NCBI GenBank assembly: GCA_903891085.1
Contig: CAITDJ010000094.1
Location: 55,474-119,473, forward strand
DNA from: an uncultured Bacteroidota bacterium
GTDB taxonomy: Bacteria; Bacteroidota; Bacteroidia; Bacteroidales; F082
Length of the DNA: 64,000 nt
Reading direction: 5' to 3'
Of the stretch, positions 27,871-36,588 are shown piece by piece (positions within the stretch are counted from its first letter, which is position 1; every line of letters starts with the position of its first letter). Position numbers and translations under genes: made by a program. The notes under the pieces were generated by a model. The model saw only the letters and a list, made by a program, of their open reading frames with translations, did not search any database and was not told where the DNA came from.

Positions 27871-28815
27871 ATGCCCGAGCCAATTGTAAGTATTTTTGCC
27901 GGTAGAGCCACTGAATATCTTGCGCGAAAAATCGCTGCAAGTTATGGCACAACCTTAGGCAAAACTACTGTCACGGTGTTTTCCGACAATGAATTTCAAC
28001 CCTCATTTGAAGAAAACATCCGTGGACGAGATGTATTTCTGGTTCAATCGACCTTTGCGCCTACTGAAAATTTATTCGAGTTATTGATGTTAGCTGATGC
28101 AGCACGTCGCGCTTCAGCAAGAAAAATCACTGCCGTTATACCCTATTTCGGATTTGCACGCCAGGATCGTAAAGACAAATCGCGCGTGGCCATTGCAGCC
28201 AAATTAATCGCGAACATACTCAGCACTTCAGGCATCACCCGGATTATCACCATCGATTTACATGCTGATCAAATCCAAGGATTCTTTGATGTTCCGGTAG
28301 ATCATCTTTTCGCATCGAATATTTTTCTTCCCTATATCGAAAGTCTCAACCTTCCCCGTGTTACCATGGCATCACCCGATACTGGTGGTACACGTCGCGC
28401 AGCCTCTTATGCTAAAATGCTGAATACCGGCTTTGTTATCTGCCATAAACAGCGTGCAAAAGCGAATGTGGTTGAATCAATGTCACTGATTGGTGATGTG
28501 AAAGGGCGCGATGTTATTTTGATAGATGACATCATCGACACTGGGGGCTCAATTACCAAAGCAGGTGAATTGATCATGGAAAATGGTGCGTTAAGTGTCA
28601 GGGCATTCTGCACACATCCTATTTTTTCAGGTGATGCTATTCAAAAAATAGAAAACTCCCCTTTTACAGAAGTTGTCGTCACGGATACCATTCCACTCAA
28701 AAAAGAATGCAGTAAAATAAAAGTATTGTCAACAGCTGATTTGTTTGCCGAAGTGATTCGTCGCGTCGAAAATTCTGAATCGATCAGTTCATTATTTCAA
28801 TTTTCATCCAAATAA
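27871..28815 (+). CDS. prs: ribose-phosphate pyrophosphokinase
   Basis: The 314-residue protein has the Prs hallmarks: FSDNEFQPSFEENIRGRDVFLVQS, the flexible-loop region YFGFARQDRK, the metal-binding TIDLHADQIQGFFD and the PRPP-binding loop DVILIDDIIDTGGSI. It makes PRPP from ribose 5-phosphate and ATP for nucleotide, histidine and tryptophan synthesis. Its length is normal. The rplY gene follows after 21 bp, an order common in Bacteroidota, and rplY and pth follow in the same direction. Confidence 0.97.
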   Translation: MPEPIVSIFAGRATEYLARKIAASYGTTLGKTTVTVFSDNEFQPSFEENIRGRDVFLVQSTFAPTENLFELLMLADAARRASARKITAVIPYFGFARQDRKDKSRVAIAAKLIANILSTSGITRIITIDLHADQIQGFFDVPVDHLFASNIFLPYIESLNLPRVTMASPDTGGTRRAASYAKMLNTGFVICHKQRAKANVVESMSLIGDVKGRDVILIDDIIDTGGSITKAGELIMENGALSVRAFCTHPIFSGDAIQKIENSPFTEVVVTDTIPLKKECSKIKVLSTADLFAEVIRRVENSESISSLFQFSSK

Positions 28816-28836
28816 TAATTAAACAATTACACAAAC

Positions 28837-29418
28837 ATGAAAACAGTATCATTGAGCGGTTCTCTTCGCGAGAACGTAGGGAAAAAAGATGCTAAAATGC
28901 AACGTTACGCAGCCAAAGTGCCTTGCGTTTTGTATGGTGGCAAAGAACAAATTCACTTTTCGACAGATGCAGTGAATTTCAAAACCATCATTTTTACTCC
29001 CGAAACTTTTTTAATTAAAATAACTATCGGTGACAAATCGTACGATGCCATCCTGAAAGATGTTCAGTATCACCCGGTTGAAGACAATTTATTGCACGCC
29101 GACTTTTATCAGGTTGATTCCGACAAACCAGTCATTGTTTCATTACCGGTTAAAGCTATCGGAACTTCACCTGGAGTTATCCGTGGTGGTAAAATGAAAA
29201 TTAAACTTACAAGATTAAAAGTGAAAGGTCTGATTGCTGCCATTCCTGAATATATTGAAATAAATATTTCGAAACTAAATGTTGGTCAAGGTTTTAAAGT
29301 TAAAGACATGAGCATTCCCGGAATTACTTTCCTTGATCCGGCCAGCAATGTTATCCTCGACGTTAAAGTTGCCCGCGGCATCACGCTAGCTGACGAAGAG
29401 CCTGTTGACGAAGCTTAA
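28837..29418 (+). CDS. rplY: 50S ribosomal protein L25/general stress protein Ctc
   Basis: The 193-residue protein is the long, two-domain (Ctc/TL5) form of L25. The N-terminal 5S rRNA-binding domain (VSLSGSLRENVGKKDAKMQR, VPCVLYGGKEQIHF, DVQYHPVEDNLLHADFYQV) is followed by the C-terminal TL5 domain (KAIGTSPGVIRGGKMKIKLT). It binds 5S rRNA in the large ribosomal subunit. It is downstream of prs and ends in a strong terminator. Confidence 0.96.
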   Translation: MKTVSLSGSLRENVGKKDAKMQRYAAKVPCVLYGGKEQIHFSTDAVNFKTIIFTPETFLIKITIGDKSYDAILKDVQYHPVEDNLLHADFYQVDSDKPVIVSLPVKAIGTSPGVIRGGKMKIKLTRLKVKGLIAAIPEYIEINISKLNVGQGFKVKDMSIPGITFLDPASNVILDVKVARGITLADEEPVDEA

Positions 29419-29442
29419 TCACTTTATAATCAATAAAATAAC

Positions 29443-29476
29443 AAAGGTATAGGTTTTATTACCTATACCTTTTTTC
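29443..29476 (+). terminator. Rho-independent terminator after rplY
   Basis: AAAGGTATAGGT (29443-29454) and ACCTATACCTTT (29461-29472) form a 12-bp perfect stem with a 6-base loop, followed by a T tract. It lies between rplY and pth, so pth may rely on read-through or a separate start. Confidence 0.85.
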
Positions 29477-29492
29477 TTAGCATAAAAGTGAA

Positions 29493-30056
29493 ATGAAATT
29501 TTTAATTGCCTGCCTTGGAAATATTGGTGCCGAGTATGCCAATACGCGTCACAATATCGGATTTCTGATTGCCGATCAAATTGTTGGTGGTAGTGAAGGC
29601 AGTTTTACTACCAATCGATATGCACAAACAGCAAAAATTAAGCACCGCGGTAAAACATTGGTGGTGATCAAACCCACTACTTATATGAACCTGAGCGGAA
29701 AAGCTGTTCAGTTCTGGATGCAAAAAGAAAATATTCCCATCGAAAATATATTGGTGGTTTCCGATGATATCGCTCTGCCAACCGGCCAGTTACGCATGAA
29801 AATGAAAGGTAGCGCCGCCGGCCATAACGGACTTGAAAACATCATTCAAACACTCCAAAACAATGAATTTGCACGACTTCGGTTTGGGATCGGAAACGAT
29901 TTCCAGCGTGGCCGTCAGGTGGATTTTGTATTGGGTGAATGGTCGCGCCAGGAATCAGAGATAATCATGCCGAGAATAGATATTGCCGCCGAAATGATTA
30001 AAAGCTATGTTAGCGTGGGTGTTCAGTTAACCATGACAACGTTTAACAACAAATAG
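29493..30056 (+). CDS. pth: aminoacyl-tRNA hydrolase (peptidyl-tRNA hydrolase)
   Basis: The 187-residue protein has the Pth motifs LIACLGNIGAEYANTRHNIGF with catalytic histidine 20, PTTYMNLSGKAV, and VVSDDIALPTGQLRMKMKG followed by GHNGLENI. It recycles peptidyl-tRNA released prematurely from ribosomes. The usual LGNPG is LGNIG here, a minor variation. It sits in the common prs-rplY-pth order and is convergent with glyS. Confidence 0.96.
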   Translation: MKFLIACLGNIGAEYANTRHNIGFLIADQIVGGSEGSFTTNRYAQTAKIKHRGKTLVVIKPTTYMNLSGKAVQFWMQKENIPIENILVVSDDIALPTGQLRMKMKGSAAGHNGLENIIQTLQNNEFARLRFGIGNDFQRGRQVDFVLGEWSRQESEIIMPRIDIAAEMIKSYVSVGVQLTMTTFNNK

Positions 30057-30111
30057 CTGAAATAAAACCACAGCTCTGCACCAAAAAAAACTAAAATCAC
30101 GTTATTTGTAA

Positions 30112-31632
30112 TTACCCCTTCACTTTCTTTGCAATCAACACTGACAAGGTTTCAATCGGAACACGTTCCTGCAACATGGTATCGCGGTCACGCACTGTAA
30201 CAGTTTGATCTTCGAGTGTTTGATGATCGATCGTAATACAAACAGGTGTTCCGATGGCATCATGACGGCGATATCGTTTACCGATAGCATCTTTTTCTTC
30301 ATAGTGGCACATGAAATCCTGTTTCAGTATATCCATGATCTCACGCGCCTTTTCAGGCAAGCCATCTTTTTTCATCAGTGGCAGTATTGCCGCCTTATAT
30401 GGCGCCAGTACAGTTGGTAATTTCAACACAACCCTTTCTGAACCATCCTCTAATTGCTCCTCAATATACGCGTTACTCAAAATGGCAAGAAACATACGGT
30501 CCAACCCGATGGAAGTTTCAACAACATAGGGTACATAGCTTTCATTTAATTCAGGATCAAAATATTGTATTTTTTTTCCGGAAAATTTCTGATGGGCACT
30601 TAAATCGAAATCGGTACGTGAATGGATGCCTTCGAGTTCTTTAAACCCAAAAGGGAACTGAAACTCAATATCAGCAGCAGCATTGGCATAGTGTGCCAGT
30701 TTTTCGTGGTTATGAAAACGATATTTACTTGCAGGAATACCCAATGAAAGATGCCATTTCATACGTGCCTCCTTCCAGTATTCGAACCACTGCAATTCTT
30801 CACCCGGACGCACAAAATACTGCATTTCCATCTGTTCGAATTCACGCATACGAAAAATGAACTGACGGGCAACAATCTCATTTCTGAAAGCCTTCCCAGT
30901 CTGCGCAATCCCGAATGGGATCTTCATTCTTCCGGTTTTCTGCACATTCAGATAATTTACAAAAATTCCCTGGGCTGTTTCGGGGCGCAGATACAATTCA
31001 TTGGCACCTTCAGCTGTTGATCCCATCTGGGTCGAAAACATCAGGTTAAACTGGCGAACATCGGTCCAGTTGCGCGTGCCGGAAAGCGGGCAAACAATTC
31101 CCAAATCTTCAATCAATTGCCTGAAACTGACCAGATCATTCTGCTCCATGATGCCATAAAGCCGTTTTTTGGTGGCTTCAATTTGTTGGGTATATTCTAC
31201 CACACGACCGTTGGTGGCAATAAACTGGCTTTCATCGAAAGTTTCACCAAAACGTTTAGAAGCCTTTTCAACTTCTTTGGCTATTTTGTCTTCAATTTTG
31301 GCAATATAATCTTCAACCAACACATCGGCACGATAGCGCTTTTTTGAGTCTTTGTTATCAATCATTGGATCATTGAATGCATCCACATGACCAGAGGCTT
31401 TCCAGATGGTTGGATGCATGAAAATAGCTGAATCAAGTCCAATAATGTTTTCATGAAACTGAACCATTGCTTTCCACCAATAAGCGCGGATATTATTTTT
31501 CAATTCGACGCCATTCTGGCCGTAATCATATACCGCACTTAGTCCGTCGTATATTTCACTCGATTGAAACACAAAACCATACTCCTTGGCATGCGATGTG
31601 ATCTTCTTAAAAAAGTCTTCCTGATTTATCAT
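30112..31632 (-). CDS. glyS: glycine--tRNA ligase (single-chain, alpha2 type)
   Basis: The 506-residue class II synthetase shows the bacterial/archaeal-eukaryotic type GlyRS features: a start with FKKITSHAKEYGFVFQSSEI, GVELKNNIRAYWWK, class II motif 2 (FRNEIVARQFIFRMREFEQME) and motif 3 (ETSIGLDRMFLAIL), then an anticodon-binding domain from about residue 400 (LAPYKAAILPLMKK). It attaches glycine to tRNA-Gly. The start codon is only 4 bp after the predicted -7 promoter box, so its mRNA may be leaderless. Confidence 0.97.
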   Translation of the reverse strand: MINQEDFFKKITSHAKEYGFVFQSSEIYDGLSAVYDYGQNGVELKNNIRAYWWKAMVQFHENIIGLDSAIFMHPTIWKASGHVDAFNDPMIDNKDSKKRYRADVLVEDYIAKIEDKIAKEVEKASKRFGETFDESQFIATNGRVVEYTQQIEATKKRLYGIMEQNDLVSFRQLIEDLGIVCPLSGTRNWTDVRQFNLMFSTQMGSTAEGANELYLRPETAQGIFVNYLNVQKTGRMKIPFGIAQTGKAFRNEIVARQFIFRMREFEQMEMQYFVRPGEELQWFEYWKEARMKWHLSLGIPASKYRFHNHEKLAHYANAAADIEFQFPFGFKELEGIHSRTDFDLSAHQKFSGKKIQYFDPELNESYVPYVVETSIGLDRMFLAILSNAYIEEQLEDGSERVVLKLPTVLAPYKAAILPLMKKDGLPEKAREIMDILKQDFMCHYEEKDAIGKRYRRHDAIGTPVCITIDHQTLEDQTVTVRDRDTMLQERVPIETLSVLIAKKVKG

Positions 31633-31636
31633 GTTG

Positions 31637-31669
31637 CAAAATTAGAAAAATTGCGTTTGTGAACACAAG
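31637..31669 (-). promoter_or_regulatory. predicted glyS promoter, nearly abutting the start codon
   Basis: On the minus strand TAATTTTG occupies 31637-31644 and CTTG occupies 31666-31669, 21 bp apart. The ATG begins at 31632, which is about where transcription should start. Confidence 0.5.
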
Positions 31670-31688
31670 GATGCGTAGTTAATCAGAT

Positions 31689-31723
31689 AAAAAACGCCTG
31701 GATTACTTGCGAAAATCCAGGCG
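31689..31723 (-). terminator. Rho-independent terminator of queA
   Basis: CGCCTGGATT and AATCCAGGCG form a perfect 10-bp stem with a 9-base loop (31695-31723). In the minus direction it is followed by six T residues (31694-31689). It separates queA from glyS. Confidence 0.88.
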
Positions 31724-31769
31724 AAATCAAGAAATTATGACATTTTAACTGTCAAATCGTACTTTTCAT

Positions 31770-32819
31770 TTACAAAATCAACATGGCATCGCCATAGGTA
31801 AAGAACCTGTATTTGTTGGCGATTGCCTCTTTGTAGGCTTTCATAAGAAAGTCGTAATCAGCAAATGCGGCAGCCTGCATCATCATGGGTGATTTGGGCA
31901 AATGAAAGTTGGTGACCATGGCATCAGCCATTCCAAAATCATACGGAGGAAAAATGAATTTATTCGTCCACTGGCTCACTGCTTTAATATGATTTGGCAT
32001 AGTAACTGCCGATTCAAGCGCTTTCATAGTAGTGGTTCCGACAGCCACAACCGAATTGCGTCTGGCTTTGGCAGTATTGATGATCTCGGCGTTTTCAGCA
32101 TTGATATACATCTCCTCTGAATCCATCTTGTGTTTAGTTAAATCTTCCACCTCGATGGTCCTGAAATTCCCCATACCGGTATGCAATGTTACCTCGGCAA
32201 ACGAGACACCAATTATTTCGAGGCGTTTCATCAATTCACGGCTAAAATGTAGGCCTGCTGTGGGCGCGGCAATCGCGCCTTCATGCTTGGCATAAATGGT
32301 TTGATATCTTTCTTCGTCTTCGGGTTCAACAGCGCGGTCGTGAATTTTCGGGAGCGGCGTTTTTCCAAGTCCCTGAATGGTTTTTTTAAACTCTTCATAG
32401 GGGCCATCAAATAAAAAACGCAATGTACGTCCTCGTGAGGTAGTATTGTCAATTACTTCGGCAACCAAAGAATCATCTTCACCAAAATACAATTTATTAC
32501 CAATTCGGATTTTCCGCGCCGGATCGACTAAAACATCCCATAAACGACTTTCGCGATTCAATTCGCGTAATAAAAACACTTCGATTTTTGCTCCGGTTTT
32601 TTCCTTTTCGCCATACATCCGGGCAGGAAAAACTTTGGTATTATTTAACACAAACACATCACCATCTCTGAAATACTCAAGGATATCTTTAAATATCCGA
32701 TGTTCAATTGTTTGGTCTTTACGATTAAGAACCATCAATCGTGATTCATCTCTGTTTTTTGGAGGATGGCTCGCGATGAGATTCGGGGGCAGGTTAAACC
32801 TGAATTGTGATAGTTTCAT
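31770..32819 (-). CDS. queA: S-adenosylmethionine:tRNA ribosyltransferase-isomerase
   Basis: The 349-residue protein begins [20 protein letters not shown], the standard QueA start. It contains [75 protein letters not shown] and [14 protein letters not shown], and ends TYGDAMLI. It transfers ribosyl from SAM to preQ1-tRNA in queuosine synthesis. I chose the ATG at 32817-32819; the upstream ATG adds an unrelated octapeptide. A promoter is predicted at 32894-32925. Confidence 0.96.
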   Translation of the reverse strand: MKLSQFRFNLPPNLIASHPPKNRDESRLMVLNRKDQTIEHRIFKDILEYFRDGDVFVLNNTKVFPARMYGEKEKTGAKIEVFLLRELNRESRLWDVLVDPARKIRIGNKLYFGEDDSLVAEVIDNTTSRGRTLRFLFDGPYEEFKKTIQGLGKTPLPKIHDRAVEPEDEERYQTIYAKHEGAIAAPTAGLHFSRELMKRLEIIGVSFAEVTLHTGMGNFRTIEVEDLTKHKMDSEEMYINAENAEIINTAKARRNSVVAVGTTTMKALESAVTMPNHIKAVSQWTNKFIFPPYDFGMADAMVTNFHLPKSPMMMQAAAFADYDFLMKAYKEAIANKYRFFTYGDAMLIL

Positions 32820-32893
32820 TAGCTCAATAATTAATTCCAACAAGATTTAAATAAATCCACTTTCTGTTTTAAGCTTTAATTTGATAGGAGTTG

Positions 32894-32925
32894 CAAAAGT
32901 AACCCAGCATAGAGGCGATGTCAAG
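32894..32925 (-). promoter_or_regulatory. predicted queA promoter
   Basis: On the minus strand CTTG (32922-32925) and TACTTTTG (32894-32901) are 20 bp apart and fit the consensus. No preQ1-riboswitch-like fold was evident in the roughly 70-base leader by eye. Confidence 0.55.
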
Positions 32926-32970
32926 GAAAAAGTTTTTTATATAGTTTTAATTCACCAATTCGATCTCATT

Positions 32971-33678
32971 TTAAGAAATATTAAGGGTTTTTGTCTGTAA
33001 AACCAATTCCCTGAAACTGTCAATCGTATATGCATCCTCTACCGAATAGTTACCGATGTATGTTCGCCGGAGGCTTGATAAACAGGCTCCATTGTTCAAT
33101 GCGGCACCAAAATCGTGCACCAGGCTCCGGATATAGGTCCCTTTGCTGCAATGGACTCTGAACTCAATTTCAGGTAGGTTGATGGCTGTCAATTCAAAAT
33201 CATGGATAGTAATTTTACGGGCCGACATAATAACATCCTGATTTTTACGTGCATATAAAAACGCTCTTTTCCCATCAATCTTTATGGCTGAATATATTGG
33301 TGGTATTTGTTCAATTTCACCCAAAAACTGTAATCTCGCATTTTCAATTGACTCCTGCGTAATATTTTCGATTGGAAAAAAAGCGTCCGCTTCCGATTCG
33401 AGATCATACGAAGGGGTTGTTTGACCGAGCAACATGGTTCCTGTGTAAACTTTATCCATATCCTGTAAATCCTGAATCGTCTTTGTTTTCCTGCCTGTAC
33501 AAACCAACAACAAACCGGTAGCCAAAGGGTCGAGGGTTCCGGCATGCCCCACTTTTAACTTTTTAAGTTTAAAGCAATGTTTTAAAAAAGACCTGATAAA
33601 ATTTACCGCATCAAACGAAGTCCATTCAATCGGTTTATCGATAAGCAACAACTCACCTTCCTCGAAATTAAACGCCAT
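32971..33678 (-). CDS. truB: tRNA pseudouridine(55) synthase
   Basis: The 235-residue protein has the TruB motifs LLIDKPIEWTSFDAV, KVGHAGTLDPLATGLL with catalytic aspartate 50, YTGTMLLGQTTPSYDLESE and VHCSKGTYIRSLVHDFG. It makes pseudouridine 55 in the T loop of tRNAs. The protein is short because it lacks the C-terminal PUA domain, as is usual in Bacteroidota. It overlaps the uppP gene by one base, so the pair is coupled in the operon ftsX-DUF3098-uppP-truB. Confidence 0.96.
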   Translation of the reverse strand: MAFNFEEGELLLIDKPIEWTSFDAVNFIRSFLKHCFKLKKLKVGHAGTLDPLATGLLLVCTGRKTKTIQDLQDMDKVYTGTMLLGQTTPSYDLESEADAFFPIENITQESIENARLQFLGEIEQIPPIYSAIKIDGKRAFLYARKNQDVIMSARKITIHDFELTAINLPEIEFRVHCSKGTYIRSLVHDFGAALNNGACLSSLRRTYIGNYSVEDAYTIDSFRELVLQTKTLNIS

Positions 33679-34457
33679 TATACGATTGCTAATTCATAAC
33701 CAAAGGCCATCATGATCAGGATAACCAATCCAACCACTATACGGTAATATCCGAAATATTTGAAACCATACCGGGTTAAAATTCCAATAAATGTTTTAAT
33801 AGCCAGCAAGGCAACAACAAAGGCCACCACGTTGCCAATCAATAAAATATCGATATCATCTTTACCAATTGACTGGTAATTTTGAAGTAGTTTGTAGGCC
33901 GAGGCAGCAAACATAGTAGGTACTGCCAGAAAAAACGAAAACTCGGCAGCTGTTTTACGATCAAGTTTTTGTGTCATGCCTCCGATAATGCTTGCTGCGG
34001 AACGCGAAACACCCGGAATCATTGCAATACATTGAAACAATCCGATTCTAAATGCCGAGGGGTAGGTAATCGTTTCCTTCGTTTCGGTTTTATTGAACCA
34101 CTTATCGACAAAGACCAGCACAATCCCTCCAAGTAAAAGCATGACAGCCACAACCCAAACTTCTTCGAGCATGCTATCAATAAAATCACTAGCCAGAAAG
34201 CCAATAACAGCAGCCGGAATAAATGCAACAAATAATTTGAAATAAAAATCGACTGTTTGGAAAAACTTTTTCCAATAAAGCACAATTACCGACAGGATGG
34301 CACCGAACTGAATATTTACGGTAAAAGCTTTCACGAAATCGTTAATTTCCATCCCAAGTAATTCCTGGGTGATCATCATATGTCCGGTCGATGAAACGGG
34401 CAAAAATTCTGTGATGCCCTCCACAATGGCTATTACAATTGCCTGAAAAATAGTCAT
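33678..34457 (-). CDS. uppP: undecaprenyl-diphosphatase
   Basis: The 259-residue polytopic membrane protein has both BacA/UppP motifs: [15 protein letters not shown] at residues 14-28 and [13 protein letters not shown] around residue 150. Eight hydrophobic segments are visible. It dephosphorylates undecaprenyl pyrophosphate to recycle the lipid carrier for peptidoglycan and surface polysaccharides. It sits in a conserved Bacteroidota order with ftsX, DUF3098 and truB. Confidence 0.96.
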   Translation of the reverse strand: MTIFQAIVIAIVEGITEFLPVSSTGHMMITQELLGMEINDFVKAFTVNIQFGAILSVIVLYWKKFFQTVDFYFKLFVAFIPAAVIGFLASDFIDSMLEEVWVVAVMLLLGGIVLVFVDKWFNKTETKETITYPSAFRIGLFQCIAMIPGVSRSAASIIGGMTQKLDRKTAAEFSFFLAVPTMFAASAYKLLQNYQSIGKDDIDILLIGNVVAFVVALLAIKTFIGILTRYGFKYFGYYRIVVGLVILIMMAFGYELAIV

Positions 34458-34459
34458 CG

Positions 34460-34735
34460 CTATACTTTACTCTTTTTCATTATCGCATACACCTCAATCA
34501 CATAGCCGGCTAAAACCAACAACGGGGCAACTGTCCAGCGACTGAAACTAAAAATTCCACTTCCAAAAACATCAGGATTATTGGAACCACCACCGATCAT
34601 GAGGATAAAACCTATAAAGATAAAGGCCAATCCAATGAGCACCCATTTGTAGTTTTCACGTGTGAAAGCGAAAGCATCTTCATTCGGACTTTCAGTGATT
34701 TTGTCTTTACTATTGAATTTAGTGTTAATCATCAC
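34460..34735 (-). CDS. DUF3098 family small membrane protein
   Basis: The 91-residue protein contains [20 protein letters not shown] near residues 22-41 and then [16 protein letters not shown], followed by a second hydrophobic helix [18 protein letters not shown]. This is the typical DUF3098 pattern, found only in Bacteroidota and usually between ftsX and uppP. Its role is unknown; the constant neighbours suggest a link to cell-wall synthesis or division. It lies 2 bp ahead of uppP. Confidence 0.9.
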   Translation of the reverse strand: MMINTKFNSKDKITESPNEDAFAFTRENYKWVLIGLAFIFIGFILMIGGGSNNPDVFGSGIFSFSRWTVAPLLVLAGYVIEVYAIMKKSKV

Positions 34736-34784
34736 TATTAATTTTGGGTCAAAGATACAGGTTTTTTTATGAATAGGTTTTCAC

Positions 34785-35666
34785 TCAAACAAACAGGTCA
34801 TCGGTTTTTGTGCGAAAATACTTCTCAATGGCAAAATAGGTTGAAACAGCTGAAATGGTAATACTGATAAACAAGATAATTCCAAACAACTGAAAAATAA
34901 GATACATGTCTTTAAGTAGCAGCAGATCTGGAATATTTTCACCGGCAGCCAACAAAACCAATGTGAGCAATAGTTCGGCAATAAGTGCTCCAAGAATACC
35001 CTGAAATATACTTTTAACAACAAAGGGAGTACGGATAAACGATTCGGTTGCCCCCACAAGTTGCATGCTTCGAATAATAAACCGCTTGGAATAAACTGAC
35101 AATCGGATGGTGTTATTGATTAAAGCAATTGCTATCAATAACAATAAGGCACTGAAGATGGTTAAAACAACACTGATTCGTCCCAGATTACTATTTATGC
35201 TGTGTACCAACGATTTCTGATAATAAACTTCTTTAACATGATTGTTTGCCATTAGTTGTTTTTCAATTTTTGCCAGACTATCGTTGTTGGCCCATGCAGC
35301 CCTGAACCGAACATCGATTGAAGGCAGCAAGGGATTGTTTTCTTCACCAACCCACTTAACAAAATCTTCACCCAGGTCGGTTTTCAGTCGTTTTGTTGCT
35401 TCTTCCTTGGTCACATATTCAGTTGATTTTACAGAAGACAAAACATCAAGCATTTTTTGAAGTTTGACAATCTCAGCCTCTTTCACATCATCTTTCATGA
35501 TGATTTCAAATCCAATGTTTTCCTTAATGAAATCGGAGAGTTTATTTGCATGCAATACAACAAGCCCCAATAAACCCAACACAAACATAACGAGCATTAA
35601 ACTCAGCGCGGATGTTATGTAAGAACTTCTTAACCTGCGTTTTAAGTATTTTTTTTCTAAGCCCAT
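34785..35666 (-). CDS. ftsX: cell division protein FtsX-like permease
   Basis: The 293-residue protein has a membrane helix near residue 20-42, a periplasmic domain of about 130 residues containing YVTKEEATKRLKTDLGEDFV and NPLLPSIDVRF, and three C-terminal helices, the FtsX topology. With FtsE (not in this window) it controls peptidoglycan hydrolases at the division site. It is the first gene of the ftsX-DUF3098-uppP-truB group. Confidence 0.93.
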   Translation of the reverse strand: MGLEKKYLKRRLRSSYITSALSLMLVMFVLGLLGLVVLHANKLSDFIKENIGFEIIMKDDVKEAEIVKLQKMLDVLSSVKSTEYVTKEEATKRLKTDLGEDFVKWVGEENNPLLPSIDVRFRAAWANNDSLAKIEKQLMANNHVKEVYYQKSLVHSINSNLGRISVVLTIFSALLLLIAIALINNTIRLSVYSKRFIIRSMQLVGATESFIRTPFVVKSIFQGILGALIAELLLTLVLLAAGENIPDLLLLKDMYLIFQLFGIILFISITISAVSTYFAIEKYFRTKTDDLFV

Positions 35667-35831
35667 ATTTTCATGTTTCCGGTATAAAAATACATAATTA
35701 GAAATACAATCCCGCAGATTTCTTATTAAATCATTTTCAATCCAATCTTCAGGATACGACTTGACTGCAACAATGGATTACTTCTGTTGCAACTCATTTT
35801 CAGGATCGACCTCCGAATCAGTGGTTTTTCG

Positions 35832-35839
35832 TAAATTTG
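35832..35839 (+). promoter_or_regulatory. candidate -7 element for the VanX-type dipeptidase gene
   Basis: TAAATTTG matches TAnnTTTG and is 24 bp upstream of the start codon. No clear -33 element was found. Confidence 0.4.
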
Positions 35840-35862
35840 CAACTTATTAAGACTTTACTGTC

Positions 35863-36567
35863 ATGGTCAGGTTGTTATTATTTTTCTTGTTACCCGTTTT
35901 CGCTTTCAGTCAAACTGTTTCGGATAATAATCCATACAACCTGCCATTAACCAACACGACTGAAAAATACCAAACCGAAATTACCTTAAACTCCGACAAC
36001 GAACTGGTCGATTTAGCTGAGGTAATTCCCGGTATCATCCTTGATATTCGTTATGCGACTACTAACAATTTCACACATGAAGTGGTGTATGAAGCAGCAA
36101 AAGCTTTCGCCCGTAAGCCCGTGGCCGAAGCCCTTGCAGCGGTGCAAAAGGAACTTCGCCGGCATGGCATGGGAATAAAAATATTTGATGCTTACCGTCC
36201 ATATCAGGCTACCTTGAAATTTTGGAATCTCGTTGGTGACACAAAATTTGTGGCAACACCGTGGAATGGATCGCGACACAATCGTGGTGCTGCTATTGAT
36301 CTTACAATCATCGTATTAAAAACAGGAATTGAGATTGAGATGCCAACAGTATATGACGATTTTACGGAAAAAGCTTCACCGGAATATTCACAATTACCAG
36401 AGCAACAGATTGCCAATCGTGCCTATCTTATCAAAGTGATGCGTAAACATGGCTTCAGGGTTTTCCCGACCGAATGGTGGCATTTCGATTACAAAGACTG
36501 GGAAAACTACAGTCTGGTTGACCTCCCTTTTGGTCAATTACTAAATAATGATATAATTACAAATTAA
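35863..36567 (+). CDS. D-alanyl-D-alanine dipeptidase (VanX/DdpX family, M15D)
   Basis: The 234-residue protein has a signal peptide ending FAFSQ and the peptidase M15D motifs: LDIRYATTNNFTHEVVYE, a YRP substrate-positioning motif in DAYRPYQATLKFW, zinc ligands in SRHNRGAAIDLT and the catalytic glutamate/zinc histidine in TEWWHFDY. It hydrolyses D-Ala-D-Ala, probably in the periplasm. In this setting, recycling of peptidoglycan fragments is likelier than vancomycin resistance, since no vanH/vanA genes are present. leuS follows after 21 bp. Confidence 0.92.
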   Translation: MVRLLLFFLLPVFAFSQTVSDNNPYNLPLTNTTEKYQTEITLNSDNELVDLAEVIPGIILDIRYATTNNFTHEVVYEAAKAFARKPVAEALAAVQKELRRHGMGIKIFDAYRPYQATLKFWNLVGDTKFVATPWNGSRHNRGAAIDLTIIVLKTGIEIEMPTVYDDFTEKASPEYSQLPEQQIANRAYLIKVMRKHGFRVFPTEWWHFDYKDWENYSLVDLPFGQLLNNDIITN

Positions 36568-36588
36568 CATACTTTCAGCTAATATACA

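Noticed and set aside
32820..32893. preQ1 riboswitch upstream of queA
   Set aside because: The roughly 70-base leader has no recognisable preQ1 aptamer core or expression-platform hairpin by eye.
35863..36567. Vancomycin resistance cluster
   Set aside because: Only the VanX-type dipeptidase is present, with no D-lactate dehydrogenase or D-Ala-D-Lac ligase nearby, and its signal peptide suggests an envelope role.
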